From Centroberyx gerrardi (lineage: Eukaryota; Chordata; Actinopteri; Beryciformes; Berycidae), in assembly GCF_048128805.1 (NCBI RefSeq), contig NC_136017.1, positions 10,767,807 to 10,831,806 of the forward strand: a stretch of 64,000 nucleotides of DNA, given 5' to 3'. Positions 21,639 through 34,601 of the stretch are shown here, one piece after another (position 1 is the stretch's first letter; every line of letters starts with the position of its first letter). The translations under genes were made by a program, and so were the position numbers. The notes under the pieces are model-generated. The model worked only from the letters and a program-made list of their open reading frames with translations, had not been told where the DNA came from and made no database searches.

Positions 21639-24600
21639 GAACAAGCAAGCAAAAAACTGCATAGTGAACAACAAACTATGCTGCCTTTATAACAGCAAGC
21701 AAAGCTGCTGCTGCCTAACAAGGCCTAGTCTTAAAACTTGAATGAGCTAAAAGCATTTTCAATTAGTCTAATTTTATCCCTGACCCAAAAACAGCATGGG
21801 GAATTCAGAGTAGCTGGGTCTGAGAAACTGAGCATCTCTAAAATGTTATCAAAGTAGAGGGATCGACATCGGTGAGCTACATGTATCAACACAAAGTAGA
21901 ATGCTGTCAGACTAAAACACAAACTTCACAAAAAGTCCTGTGAAATTCAAGCTTACTTGTATTTGCAGTGATCCACTAATGGAATTTCCTTGGCTGGTGG
22001 TCTCCCTAGAGTGTCCTAAGACAGAAAGGAAGACATGTTTGGATTAGTAAATAATCAATAACTGGATTTTCCAAAAGAAACATGACAGAGAAAACCCTAA
22101 TGTAGATAGATTAGGTAGATAAGATTAGTTTGTAGGCGCATATTTAGGTCATCAACATCTGTAAGTATACAAATGTAATTGGGGTGAGAGAGCCTTTCAA
22201 TCTACTTGAAGTATATTTGGTAAGTTTTGCCATATAGGCAAATTGTCTGAATTGTCCTCATGCTGTGACCCCACCCATCTGGTATGCCAAGCAGGATAAA
22301 ATAAACACACAGAGGTCTTTGTAAATGCCATTTGACCCTGGTCTGGTGTGATTTCAGTGCGACTGACCCTCTCAGACTTCCAGGCCTGGTTCTTTGTGTA
22401 CTCGGCGTCCACCAGCTCTGGGGCTTCTCTGGAGAGCAGGACCAGAGGGTCGCGCTCTGGACTCGTCCTATCAAACAAACAGGGAGAGATTGAGCAGAAG
22501 GAGTTCATAAAATATGGAGGGAATGGCGGAGCTACAGGGAGGGAGGGAGCGTGCGAGAGTAAGTAGGGGGACGGATAGAAGAAGGAAGAAATAAAGAAGT
22601 GTTCAGGTTTATGGAGGGAGGAACACTGGTTTGACAAAGAGACCATTCATAACATATGGCACAGCAATACATAAATGCCTCTTGAGTGGCTGGCTGGCAT
22701 GGCTAATGAATAGTCACCTCATATAAAGACCTCATATAAAGTCTGTACTTTGCAACAGTGCCACCAACTGTGGTAGGAAAACTGAATGGAGAATTCAAAC
22801 TGAGAAAAGTTAGATTACTGAAACTGAGAGACAAAGCAACCAGATGTCTTCACAAGACTGACCTGGATCCTCTGAAGAATCCTCTGGACTCTTTCTTCTT
22901 CCATGGCCACTGTGCTGCAGCCCTAACAGAACACATTACATAAGACAAAACTGAAATATGTCTACATATACTGATCTGTTATAAGAGTATTATAAACTGA
23001 GCTAACAAAGTGAGTAGGTAAGAGCATCATGCATTAGAGATGTGAGGTTTTTTCTCTTCAGGATTCAAACTTTTTAGACAACTCGCATGTATTTCTAATG
23101 AGAGTCTACTGGTTTCCTGTTTTTTCTCCACCCACAGCTTTTAGCTGTTCCTGATCCCACTGATAAGGCATGCATGAGATAAACTCAGCAAAAACGCTGT
23201 ATCCCTTATGCTCCTCTCTCCTGGGCGGTGAACCTTACTTTTTAAGGTCGTCCCTCATCAGGTCCCATCTTCCCAGTCCGGTGGGGTATATGGGCCACAC
23301 AGCAGGCCCCCCCTCCCAAAACGTCCAAGCAGGGTACATGATGTCCTGGTAGTCGGACGTCTACTCAAAGCAAACACGCACACCAAAAACAATTCAGGCT
23401 TAACAAGTCTTTACGCTTGCTGACTGGTATTTGAAATGTGCATGTGCATTTGTGTGTGTATGCCAATGTACAAATATGCAGCCGACTGTCCAGAATCTAA
23501 CCTTACTGAAAGAGAAGACAGGCAGGATTGGCTGCACCCAGCCGGGGACCTGAGGGTAATCCCTGACGTTGACCACCATCTCCAGGTCCGGCAACCTGTC
23601 GATCACCTCCAGGATGAAATGCTCCACCCCGCTGCACCTGGGAACAGCAAACACACAGATTCAGCCAACAGAAACAATTGTGGGATATATTTAATAAAAA
23701 AAAAAATAAGAGTGTCCAGGGAACAGAGTGAAACCAATCTAAAACAAAACTCTTGGCTTGTCAATCATGCAGCTGTTATTGTACTTTGGCCTATTTGTTG
23801 TCAGTTACAGTAACAGTGACTATATTGAGACCAGTCCAAACCTTCAACTTAGGTTTGGTCTATACTTTATGAAAGACTTCTCAATAGATCACATAGACAA
23901 TGTTGCTCTATGTGGAAAAAAAGGACTAGAATTTAACATTCAGCATAAATCACATCAGGTTCTTCATTTAGTCCATACCTGGCTGGGAACATACAGTTGT
24001 TTTCTCTGTACAACTTGTGTCCAATGATCTGGTAGTGGGTGCCCACACCTCGGCGAATGGTAGCAGCCATGAGATCCTCGGACACGCCCTCTTTAAAGGG
24101 CCGCAGGTCATCCTGTAGGACACTGTGATAGAAATATAGAGAGGCGGAGAAAAGCGAGAGAGAAATGCTAAAAATGAATGTTCCAGTGCTGGTTAGTAGT
24201 TAGTACTCCTGCCTCTGGAACCACGTTGACTCCTGCTGGCCTGGGATCGAATCCTGCCTCAGCATCCTCTACTGCAGTGTCCCATCGTGTGCCATCGAGG
24301 GCGAAGAGCCTTCAGGTTTTCATTCCAATGAAACACTATAGCAGCTGAATTCACTAATAAGCTTCCCACTCTGACTGAAGTTAGTGAAATCGGCTGGTTT
24401 AGTGTTTGTTTGGAATTAAAACCTCCATATTATTGGCTGTTGCTGGGTCATGTTTGGATAGCACTACTCTATTATGTCTCCCCTATCTTGCTCCCACCCA
24501 ATCCATCCCGTTGTCTGAGTAAATAAAAAATACTTACGGGAGTGGACTGTCCCTTCCAGCACTTCCCACAAGTTCTTAAGTTATTTGTGGTGGTAGCAGG

Positions 24601-26019
24601 CAGAGGTGAATAAGATACACATAGCCACTAGTGAAAAAGACTGTGTACATACAACACAACAAGCACTGTTAAGCACCGTTTTCTTGAGTCAGTTTAGGAA
24701 ATCGTTTTGTGGAGGGCCGCCTTTAGTTACTTTATGTATGAAAAACACTGCTGCCACCTTCCAAAAAAACAACAACAGGTAAACAGTCACATGGACATAT
24801 GTGGCATAACCTCCCTCTCAAAAACATATCTACTTATTGTAGTATAATCACCAAAAAAAGGCTTTCAACTGCAGTACGCAATTTTGCTCTGACCATCTCC
24901 TGTAATCCCTTGTTAGTTGGGAAACAGCTGAACTATGTGAGGCAAAGGGCAGACACACTGGCATCACACGCACCTTAGATGGCAGCTGCAGTTGGCAGGG
25001 CTACATGGAGTGTGCTCCTCAACAGCTGTGGAAATTTTTTCTCGAAATCTCTGCCACTGTTTACCTGCAAGAACACATAAGTAGTGGAAAATTGTGTCAG
25101 AGGAAACCTTATTAGGGACCAATCTTATCTGGCTTAATTATGGGTCATGACTGAGAGAACAGGATTGATAGAGCCAGAGCTAGGAAAGAGAGGACTTAAG
25201 ATTTAGAAATAGCTCTAAACAAGCTTATGTGCCAGCGGGGAGCCAAAATAGACTGCAGTCCTTCTCCTAAGTGCGTTTCCACATAACAAAGGGATGTCCC
25301 TAACCCTATAGCAACACTAAATTTCTCCAGAATTTGCAGGTTTTGTGTCTGCAGCATTTTCATTCACATTGCTCCGTATATTAAGACTTTATTTTACAAT
25401 AAATGTGTAAGTAATGCTCTATATCTGGTGGCATATGCTGGAAAAGGTGACTCAAACTCGAATAAAGCAACTAACTTTATCTGGGCAAATGCTGATGTCC
25501 GGACAGGGGCAGCCAGGTGAATAACAGTTAGATTTGAGCCATTATTAACTGTTGACTCTAACGTTAGCAGAGCAGACCTGTTGCATTTTCCTGACCTGTT
25601 AGCTTATATGCATACTGCGCCCTGTACGCTGTGTCAGATATAATACAAACAAGAGAGAAATTACACATCTAGCGTTATTGAATATAAACTACGTTAGTTA
25701 AAGTCTAAGTTTACAACGTTACCGTAACTGACAGGACTACAGTTTCTAACTTAACAACCCAAGAAATGCATGCTAGCTGTTAGCTACTTGTAGTTAGCTC
25801 GCAGGCTAGCTAGCTAGCTAGCAAGTTGATGAATGACTCGTACATCAAAAGTTTGGCTAAGGAAGCACAGCGAAACACAATGTAGCAAATTATTACCAGC
25901 ACTTTTCAACAAAGTCAAGGGTCTTACTTCTCAGCAAGTCTCTTACCTGATGCACCAACCAGGCACAAATCACAAAGTTGCAACAGTAGAAAAAAGCTCC
26001 ACAGCCATGAGCGCTCCAT
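19530..26019 (-). CDS. poglut1: Poglut1 (Rumi), protein O-glucosyltransferase 1
   Basis: Eleven coding exons: 26019-25947, 25064-24974, 24122-23979, 23637-23502, 23360-23239, 22922-22863, 22467-22368, 22015-21957, 20944-20777, 19958-19902, 19686-19530. All phases agree, giving 388 residues (human about 392, also 11 exons). The enzyme adds O-glucose to Ser in EGF repeats (Notch and others) in the ER. Visible: a hydrophobic signal peptide (1-23, [16 protein letters not shown]); a Cys-rich start CSPANCSC; the CAP10-type glycosyltransferase core with [83 protein letters not shown] and [13 protein letters not shown]; and a C-terminal RTEL, a KDEL-like retrieval signal (human KTEL). Two donors deviate at +3 (GTTAGA, GTCAGT). 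Nothing is truncated. The gene is head-to-head with casq2 and downstream neighbour of timmdc1, as in human 3q13.33. Confidence 0.96.
21596..21635. repeat. (AT)n microsatellite
   Basis: About 40 bp of alternating AT in poglut1 intron 8. Confidence 0.9.
23043..23160 (+). repeat. Dispersed repeat family B, copy 1
   Basis: The order TTTCTAATGAGAGTCTACTGG, TTTCCTG, TTTTTCTCC, CCTGATC is shared with 45430-45560 and 46610-46740 in the same orientation. Copies are diverged and non-coding. Confidence 0.5.
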
Positions 26020-26928
26020 TTTTCTCCTGATCCTCCAGCTTTGTCTGAAAAGGAGAAACAATGGTACCGTGATCTGTGATCTATTACTTCAGTCCGAATA
26101 CAGTTATTACGGTAACGCGCAAGAGGTCTACCGGTAACGCTACCGTATCATTTGGAAGAGGAGCTTAGATGGCATTAATACAGTACAGGGCTTGGGTTGT
26201 ATGTAAAGTTGCTGGTTTATGAATGTAGTGTTTGTTTATGATATCTGGTTATATAATATGAAAGCTACACAACTGTCTTTCACATTCATTTCACATTCAC
26301 ATTCTTGTCTTTTCACATTCACTTTCAGTGTCTGGTGGACCAAATAAGTCAATCAGTTCTTCATGAATTTAATTATATGAGATATCATTTTTTCACTACC
26401 TGGTCCAGGCTCCACATCATTTTATTCCTTGATATAGTCCATAATGTCAATGCTGATTAAATGGCTGAGGAAATCCCTAAAGCTCCTCTGCTCTCATTTC
26501 TGCATATATTTCAAGGCCATGAATGATAGCCTTTCTAAATAGTTGTCCCTTGAACGTATTAGCAGAGGTGATTGAGAGAAGGTGGGCTTATCAGTCTTGC
26601 AGATTTTCAAGTGGAATCAATCAGGGAGAGAAAAGAGGAAAGAGACCCTCATGGGAGATTTGGCCAGTAAGACTTGAGTGACGGAGAGAGGAGGAGACAG
26701 TGAAGACAGGTAGAGAGGGAGAGAGATCCACAGAGAGACAGGGAAAGACAGAAGCAGAGAAAGAAGAACTACTGGGGAAATATAAGGGTGATAGGGAACA
26801 AATCCAGACATGAATTTTAGCTGATCTCCTAGTTTGTGAAGCTTATCTCTGGCTGCTCTCTTGTAAGCTTCCTTGATTTCTCTGTGAACTTTACTCCTCT
26901 TCATCCAGGCTTCAACAGCTGAAGAACC
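26020..26928. promoter_or_regulatory. Head-to-head promoter interval of poglut1 (-) and casq2 (+)
   Basis: 909 bp separate the two start codons. The poglut1 end has a 5' UTR stretch (GATCAGGAGAAAA before ATG). On the casq2 side a strong acceptor-like TTTACTCCTCTTCATCCAG ends at 26909, 19 bases before the start codon, and an E-box CAGCTG sits at 26918-26923, so casq2 may have a 5' UTR exon farther left. The 95-codon minus-strand frame here (26617-26904) shows no domain. Confidence 0.55.
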
Positions 26929-29399
26929 ATGCAGCAGATCTGGCTGTCTCTGTTATCCGGCCTCTGCCTTCGCCTGGCTTCCTTCAGCCGAGCCGAGGAA
27001 GGTCTGGAGTTCCCCAACTTCGACGGGAAGGACAGGGTGCTGGACATCAACGAGCGCAACTACAAGAAGGCTCTGAAGAGATACGACATGCTGTGCCTGT
27101 TCTACCACGAGCCTCTGCCAGCCAACAAGGGCCTGCAGAAGCAGCTCCAGATGACCGAGCTGGTGCTGGAGGTAAGAACCCAGGTCTAGAAAGAGAAAGA
27201 GAAAGAGAAATCCAACAGTGGAGGGTGGAGATTCGGCGAGATTTTGACTGCAGAGATAAAATCAGTGGGCATGTGAAATATGTCTGGGCGATAATTCGAT
27301 ATTATCGTTAATCGTCATTTATCGTTTATCAATATTATTGTTTATCGAATCATGCCATGATGATATGGTGATTTTAGGATATCGTGACACAATTCTGCTG
27401 TCTAAATTGATTATAACAAGCACATTTTATTTAAAAACTGACAAAATGAGATATGAAACATTTTAAAAATGTCAGTTTTGTTTAGCATCACTCCTAACAT
27501 TACCATTCAGTTCAATGGGATGAACATGAATTTGATTAATTAACATGTGATTTTGCATACGTGAGTCATATCGTGATATATATCGATATCAGAAAAAATC
27601 CTAATTGATTTTAACCATATTGCCCAGCCCTAAAATTAGTGATGGTGCTCTTTCTCTATCACGGAATTGGAGTGTATTGCACAAAGGTGAGAAACAGCAG
27701 GGGCACAATATGAAAGGTTAATGCCCCTTAATGCCCCCTAAAGCCCCGCAGCAGGGATGTGGAGTGAGGATTTGCAGGTCGGCGTAGGAGCAGATGTTGC
27801 AGTTGTTGCGTTTGCCGGTGTCAGTGATCCAGATATCATTCTTTCTCAGAGGCAGATCTATTACTGAGAGTGACAAGTGTGACTAATTCTTAATTTTGCT
27901 GACATTGTAATTGCTCTTGCCAATGATACGGTGCTGTCTGCAAGTGGTTTTTTTTTGGGATGCTGTGGTACAAACCTACCCACATCGTGCCAAGCGGACG
28001 TCATTATTGATCAAAGGAGCGACCTGCAGCTCAGAGATGTAGCTGTTGTGACATACACTGCCCTAATATATCTGATGTCACTGATAATGTAAGAATGTCT
28101 CAATAAGCTACTGCTTCAACCCCTGCGGCGTAGATTTGCAGTTACACCACTTTGCTCCTTTGAATCGAGCCTGTCACAACATGTCAATGTATAGTCAGAT
28201 CCCCCCCGGTTGGAAAACCAGACACTGAATGTCTCATTCTCCCTCTGTCTGTTTATCCATAAGGGGAAGGGAAGTGGTTTCCCTTGCTGTCGTACTGTCA
28301 AAGCTTGATAGATTGAGTTAATGTTTTACCTGCTCTCTTCCCAAACTTTCAAGCAGCCATTTTCATCCCATTATGTGTGCGCCTCCTCTGTGGTTCGCAT
28401 GTATCCAGGGATTGTTTCTAGGTCATTCTGTTAATTATAGCTTGTTCCCAAAACTCTACTATGTGGCTATGAACCAGAAATAAGTAAGTTCTGCCAGTCT
28501 ACTTTGGTAGGATTTACGAACTAGGAGTACAAAAAAAAAGAGATTCATGTTGTTTCAGCGCTTCAGTACACTTGGAACCTGTTAGCATTCACCATTTACA
28601 CTCCATGTCAGCCAGCTTCCCAGTTCTCAAAGTTTCACATTCCTGTCATGTTTCATAAAGTTAGAAGTGCTGTTAGAGAGTAGAAACGCAGCGAGTTAAA
28701 CTGAAGCCTCTCCGCCGCAGCGCTATTCCCAAATCTGTGCTCCTTCCTCCAGAAATGTGAGCTGAAAGACAAGTCCTGACTCACACACTGCAGCTTCCCC
28801 CCTAACAAGAAAACTCCACAGGGGGCTCTCAGCACACACACACCTTGGTGATCAGAAGGTTTATTGACGAAGACAGCACCAGCTGTGGATGCCAACTTGG
28901 ATACAAAGCATATGAGGGCCAAGCTAAACGCATGGTGCAGGAGAGAGGAACTGGGTGTTTTGGTGTCAGGCGGATCCAGGGAGTCTCTACTCACTATTTC
29001 AGCAGCAGTCAGGGATAAGCAGGTTATAAGTCATGTACCTGGATCACTGTTAAAAGACTGTTGCTGACTAACATTTTGTGTTTGTGAACACCCAGCTGAC
29101 AGCTCAGGTCCTGGAGGATAAAGACATCGGCTTCGGGATGGTGGACTCCCAGAAGGACGCCAAAGTAGCCAAAAAACTGGGTACGACCCGTCATCATGTC
29201 ACAGTACCACAGTATCACATGCTGTAACACTGTGATACGCAATTACTGTGATACACTGAATATCCAAGATAGGATTTTGCTTATGAGATACTCCGCTTCT
29301 GTAGAATGACCTGTTTCTACACGTGCTTTTACATCATGATGTTTCCACCATTGTTCCACTATAATGGTTAGTTGGTATGACCTTACACACACATCCCCC

Positions 29400-29437
<38 letters not shown>

Positions 29438-31529
29438 TACCCTAACCATTTCCACTCTTACAGCTCTTATTTCTTTGCTGCGTTCCTGTTCTTTTCTTGT
29501 GTAACCTTGTTTTTATGTCTTTTGATTGTCTTGATTGTGAAGTTTGTTCTAGCAAAGCGGTATACAAATCAAATTATTATTATTACTACTACTACTAATA
29601 CTCCTACAACTACTATTACTACTACTACTATGTCATTAGGTCTGGAGGAGCTGGGCAGTTTGTACGTCTTCAAGGATGACCGTGTCATTGAGTTCGATGG
29701 GGAGCTGTCTGCAGACACGCTGGTGGAGTTCCTGCTGGATGTGAGTGCAGCGCTGATTCTGGTAGTTTTTCACATGGTAGTCTGGTTTCTTCCCAGTGTG
29801 TCCTGTAGGCCATGGAGAGAAGACAGCCTCTCAAGCAATTAACAGCTTCAGCCTCATTAGAAAACGTGTAAATGATGTAATTCACAGTAATGCAAGATTC
29901 AGCAGACGTATATTGCATGCTCCGTCTCCCCAGACCCTTCCTTATTAAATATGTGACATTTTCATGTAAGTAAATTTCCGTTTTGCTACTCTCTATCTCC
30001 AACTAATATCACACAATAGTGATTCAACCTATACCCAGTACATGAAAGCTTTTACATTTGCTGTTCTAAGTGAGCAACAGCAGTTTGTTTGAAATGAATA
30101 GAAGAAGAACTGGGTAGTTAGCATGAACAGTGATAGCCACCATGGCTGAACAGACAAAGAAAAGAGAAAACCTACAGAAACTCAAACTGCATCAACAGGA
30201 AATCCAAGGCACAAGACGTCACAGCATTGGACACACTGTTTGATTGACAGGTGATCTCTGGGAAGAGCAGTGCAGAAACACCACAGCAATGAGCGCTTAG
30301 TGACAAAGATGTCACCAAAATAAAAAAACGTATCAGGAAGGAGGTGCAGTGTTGGCAGTAAACATCACATGTGTCTGTTACTCCGCCCCCTATAGGTGCT
30401 GGAGGACCCAGTGGAGCTCATCAGTAACGCCATGGAGCTGCGGGCCTTCGAGAGGATGGAGGAAGACATCCGCCTCATTGGCTACTTCAAGGGAGAGGAT
30501 TCATGTTAGTCAGGGAGTTTATATTTCCCAGTGTGTGTGTGAGCAAATGATGTGTGTGTTCTGACGCGTTATGCATTTGTATTTATAAAGACTGGCAGAT
30601 TGAAAATCAAAGCTGGCTCTTGACATTAATGAAAGCACACTTACCAGAACCCCATCTTTGCCGTTTAAGTGGCAACATCATGACTGCCATGGTCATGAAT
30701 GAATGAAAAAAGAAGTCATTGCGATTTATATTTTTTATTTATATTGAACAGTTTCTTTTTTGCCTTTCAAGTCTACCGGCTATCTTGCCTGTGGTTCTTT
30801 GGCTCCGCCCACTGAGGTTTAACTCAACCAATGAGATTATTTCTGCCTCCAGAGCAGCAAGACATGTTTGTACAACTAAAACTCCAATCTGTGTTAAAGT
30901 GCTCTGCCCTCGTCTGTGTTGCCTGCGCCCTGCTCTCTTGACCCACAGTGCCTCACTGCTCCCCAGACGCTGGTGCGAGCTAGAGGCTAATGGAGGCAGA
31001 TCAGCGTGTATCTGGCTGCTAAAGAGATACTCGATTCCAGACTGTGGCACTCTCACCTAGTCTCACGAGAGCCTTTAAATAGCTTCTGGTTCTCTGTCTA
31101 ATAGGTCAAACTGCAATTATAGTTCCTCTCAAAAAAAAAAAGGGAAAAAAGAGAGGCAGGGAAGATGCTATCTGTTCCAATATGACAGTGGCATGAGGTT
31201 TCATTATGGAGCCTATTTCTCTCTGCAGATAGGTGGGTCCTTGGTTGTGACCTTGTTGGGAGCGGAGCCAGGAGCACATTACAACCGTATAAAACTGTGT
31301 TGTGAGTGATTTTGTTACTTGGGTGAAGAGAAGAGAATCATGCTGGGAAATTGAATGAAATGTGAGGGATTCACTACTTGCTTTCCTGATCACATACTGT
31401 AGATTTGGCTGGGAATGTGACCTGAATGGGAATGATTAACCTTCAAACTTAAATCTGTTTTACTTTGCCGTGCCTTTCTCAGCTTTGGTTTCTGTCACTC
31501 TGTCTGCCTCTCCCCTTTTCGTTCTTTAT

Positions 31530-31566
<37 letters not shown>

Positions 31567-33278
31567 ACTACAAAGCTTTTCAGGAGGCCTCGGAGCGTTT
31601 TCAGCCTTACATCAAGTTCTTTGCTACATTTGATAAAGCTGTGAGTCTTCACAATGCATCGATATCTAAAATCAAATCCCAATCTGAATCTAGTGCCTGA
31701 ATCTATGAATCTTCATGCATAAATTGCTGTAAAACCTAGACTTGGTACCTCTTCATATACACACACTGTAAGTTAATATACTGTATAATGAAAATAGTGT
31801 ATAATGTGTGTGTAATAGTTAGTAGTGGAATGACAGGAGATGTTGATTTTGATGAAGGAAACAAATTTCATCCAATTTTATTAGAGGAAAAAGATGTAAG
31901 AAAAAGATTTAAATAGCCATTTTGAAAACTGACTGCCAAACACTGTCATTTTGAGGATTTGAGTGCATTGAGAACCAGTGAGTGCTTTCTAAAAAATAGA
32001 TATATAGCATTTTGGAGTGAAACCCTTCAGATTTCCTTCATTAAAATTCAGCGTCATGATCTAATTATCAAAGTGTTTCCTCCTCCATCCAGCAGTGATG
32101 ATACCTTAGTGTTTTGTGGTTCAGGTAGCCAAGCATCTCTCCCTGAAGATGAATGAGGTGAACTTCTACGAGCCGTTCATGGAGGAGCCAGCCATCCTCC
32201 CCGGCAGACCGCTCTCTGAGATGGACATCGTGGACTTCGTCAACCAACACAGAAGGTTCATATTAACTTCTTAGGGGATATTTGAGTGCTGCTAAAGCCT
32301 GGCTCATTACATATATGGGTATGATTCAATGTAAATGTTTCCTTGGCAGGGCTACTTTGAGGAAGCTCCGTGCAGAGAATATGTTTGAGACCTGGGTGAG
32401 TAGTCATACTGAGCAAATACCTGTGATTGATCTCATTGTATTGTCCTATATAACAAACCTCTGTGCCATTCCTAGGAGGATGACATGGATGGAATACATA
32501 TTGTTGCGTTTGCCGAGGAGGAAGATCCAGGTCTGTGCCTTGGTTGTTTTTTTTTGTTGATCAAACCACATCTGCAGTGAAGGTTGTTTCTCTTTTTATC
32601 TTCTTTAAAAATTGAAGGTGAGTTCAGATCTTTTTGTTGTGTTGTTTATCAGATGGCTACGAGTTCCTGGAGATCCTGAAGGACGTGGCCAGAGACAACA
32701 CCAACAACCCAGAGCTCAGCATCGTCTGGATCGACCCCGATGACTTCCCCCTGGTACAGTGTCATCATTTCCAGCCGTTTAACTAGATATAACACAACTG
32801 TCAAACCTCTTTCTGATGTAAAGTAGGTCTTCTGTAATGTTAAATGAGCTTGGGTTCATGGCGTTTGCTCACATATAAGCTCTTTCTGTCTGTCTCGTCC
32901 CTCCAGCTGACCACCTACTGGGAAAAAACCTTCAAGTTGGACCTGTTTAGGCCTCAGATCGGCGTGGTCAACGTCACCGATGTGAGTAAAGGTTCAATCC
33001 TAGAATAAGTTAAGCGTTCCCAGACCTTGCCCTTGACCTTTTCAGACCTCCGTGTGTTTCAGGCGGACAGCGTGTGGCTGGACATGTCCAACGACGAGGA
33101 CCTGCCCACCGCCGAGGAGCTGGAGGACTGGATAGAGGACGTCCTGTCGGGGAAGGTGAACACGGAGGACGACGACGAGTCGGCGGACGACCGGGAAAAC
33201 CCCGACAGCCGCGTCGCGGACGACGGCTACGACCGCCACGACCGAGACGAGGACGACGAGGACGACAGTGACGACTAA
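26929..33278 (+). CDS. casq2: Casq2, calsequestrin (cardiac type), SR luminal calcium buffer
   Basis: Eleven exons: 26929-27171, 29096-29180, 29640-29740, 30396-30504, 31567-31640, 32125-32255, 32350-32395, 32476-32530, 32653-32753, 32907-32981, 33063-33278. Phases agree throughout, giving 411 residues (human CASQ2 399). Calsequestrin polymerises in the junctional SR, binds many calcium ions at low affinity and tunes ryanodine receptors. A signal peptide (about 1-22) precedes the mature start [15 protein letters not shown]. The three thioredoxin-like domains are recognisable from [57 protein letters not shown] and [23 protein letters not shown] (N337) keeps the glycosylation sequon. [18 protein letters not shown] and [14 protein letters not shown] favour CASQ2 over CASQ1, as does the vangl1 neighbour. 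The C-terminal tail after TEDDDE is Asp-rich but interrupted by Arg, His, Asn and Pro, so less acidic than in mammals. Confidence 0.95.
27279..27632. mobile_element. hAT-like MITE in casq2 intron 1
   Basis: The left end TGTCTGGGCGATAATTCGAT and right end ATATTGCCCAGCCCTA are imperfect inverted termini around an AT-rich core full of TATCG/CGATA motifs. The complement TAGGGCTGGGCAATAT is a well-known start of fish hAT-derived MITEs. I could not find a clean 8-bp target duplication. Confidence 0.65.
29402..29435. repeat. (CA)n microsatellite, casq2 intron 2
   Basis: 34 bp of alternating AC between casq2 exons 2 and 3. Confidence 0.9.
29570..29632. repeat. Degenerate (ACT/ATT)n tract at a casq2 acceptor
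   Basis: ATTATTATTACTACTACTAC and relatives run to within about ten bases of the exon 3 acceptor (TGTCATTAG before 29640) in place of a normal polypyrimidine tract. Confidence 0.75.
31538..31564. repeat. (CT)n tract forming the casq2 exon 5 polypyrimidine tract
   Basis: CT dinucleotides run directly into the CAG acceptor; exon 5 begins at 31567. Confidence 0.9.
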
Positions 33279-33763
33279 GCTGAATGTGGAGGGTCGGTGT
33301 ATCAGATGCAAACCTCGCCTCTTTGTCGCTAAAGATTTCAAACAAGTAAAATGAAAATGTAACTTCCTTCCAAAATTGAGAATTCATTCCAAATGACATC
33401 ATTTTCTGGCCCAGTTTATTTTAAAGTTAATACAGTGCATGAAGCAGTAATTCTTCTGAACACACTAAGTTTATATCAGTATATGTCAAATTCTGTACTG
33501 TGCATATGGCATTAAACGCAAGCTTATGTTTCCAGTGATATGAATGGTAATAAGTTAGATAAGAAGAATTCCCTTGGTGTGTGTTGTACACATATGAGAG
33601 TAAATGACAAATGTTCTTGTTCTTTTAAGTAGAATATTGCTTCTATATCATGTGATTCAGTCCTATATTTTAAATGTTAATATACTTACACTTGCAAGCC
33701 AGAGAATAACACAGAAAACTATTTTAAAGCACTTATTTCCAATGAGGAGCTTGGCGGAAAACA

Positions 33764-33806
33764 AATAAAGATTTCCTGTTTGATGATGCAACATTGTGTT
33801 AATAAA
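33764..33806 (+). terminator. casq2: casq2 polyadenylation signals
   Basis: AATAAA occurs at 33764-33769 and again at 33801-33806, about 490-530 nt after the stop, which fits a compact 3' UTR. Confidence 0.65.
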
Positions 33807-33883
33807 AGCAAGGAACAGTCCAGTCTTTTTTGGAATATTTGCATGTGCATAAATGCGAGACTGGATCACCAATGTGGTATTTA

Positions 33884-33917
<34 letters not shown>

Positions 33918-34057
33918 AAACACACTTCAAGGCTCTCCCTCATTAAGATGGTCCAGACTGACGTTCAAGACAGCTTTTCACCTTGAATTATTCAGACAGC
34001 AAGTGAATTATTCAGCATCGTTACGCCTCCTAATGCAGTGAGGACCGCGGACAGGGG

Positions 34058-34089
<32 letters not shown>

Positions 34090-34339
34090 GAGGGAGGAGG
34101 GGGTGGGGGGGTCAAAGGCTGCCCACCAGGGTACAACAACAACTGCATACGGAGCAGACACACTCCTGCTGAACTATAGTGTCGCTGGGCATGAATTAAT
34201 AATAAGGGTCCATGCAAAAATCATTATTCCCCTGGAGGATGGATGTGATGCAGTGTGTAAACAGGATGTGTGTATCATGGCATGGGATTTAAACATTACC
34301 CGTGCCACACTTAGAGAGAGGATGCATAGCTCTATGTGT

Positions 34340-34386
<47 letters not shown>

Positions 34387-34567
34387 TCCTGAGGCAAGAA
34401 GACATGTCATGCTCTGTCCCGGGGAAAAAGAAGTCTTGTGTGTGTGTGTGTGTGTCGGTGGAAGTGATGCGAGGTTCTCCAGGGCCTTTAGGTTACGTAA
34501 TCCTGTGAATGTCAAGTGTGATGCTGTTTAACATGAACACTGTCTAAGAGGAGGGCAGGAACACTGA

Positions 34568-34601
<34 letters not shown>

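Noticed and set aside
24185-24262. tRNA-like segment (GGGATCGAATCCTGCC)
   Set aside because: It resembles a B-box, but no A-box, acceptor stem or full cloverleaf could be built; at most a SINE relic.
26617-26904. 95-codon minus-strand frame opposite the casq2 5' region
   Set aside because: It sits in the promoter interval, has no domain and its later part is low-complexity.
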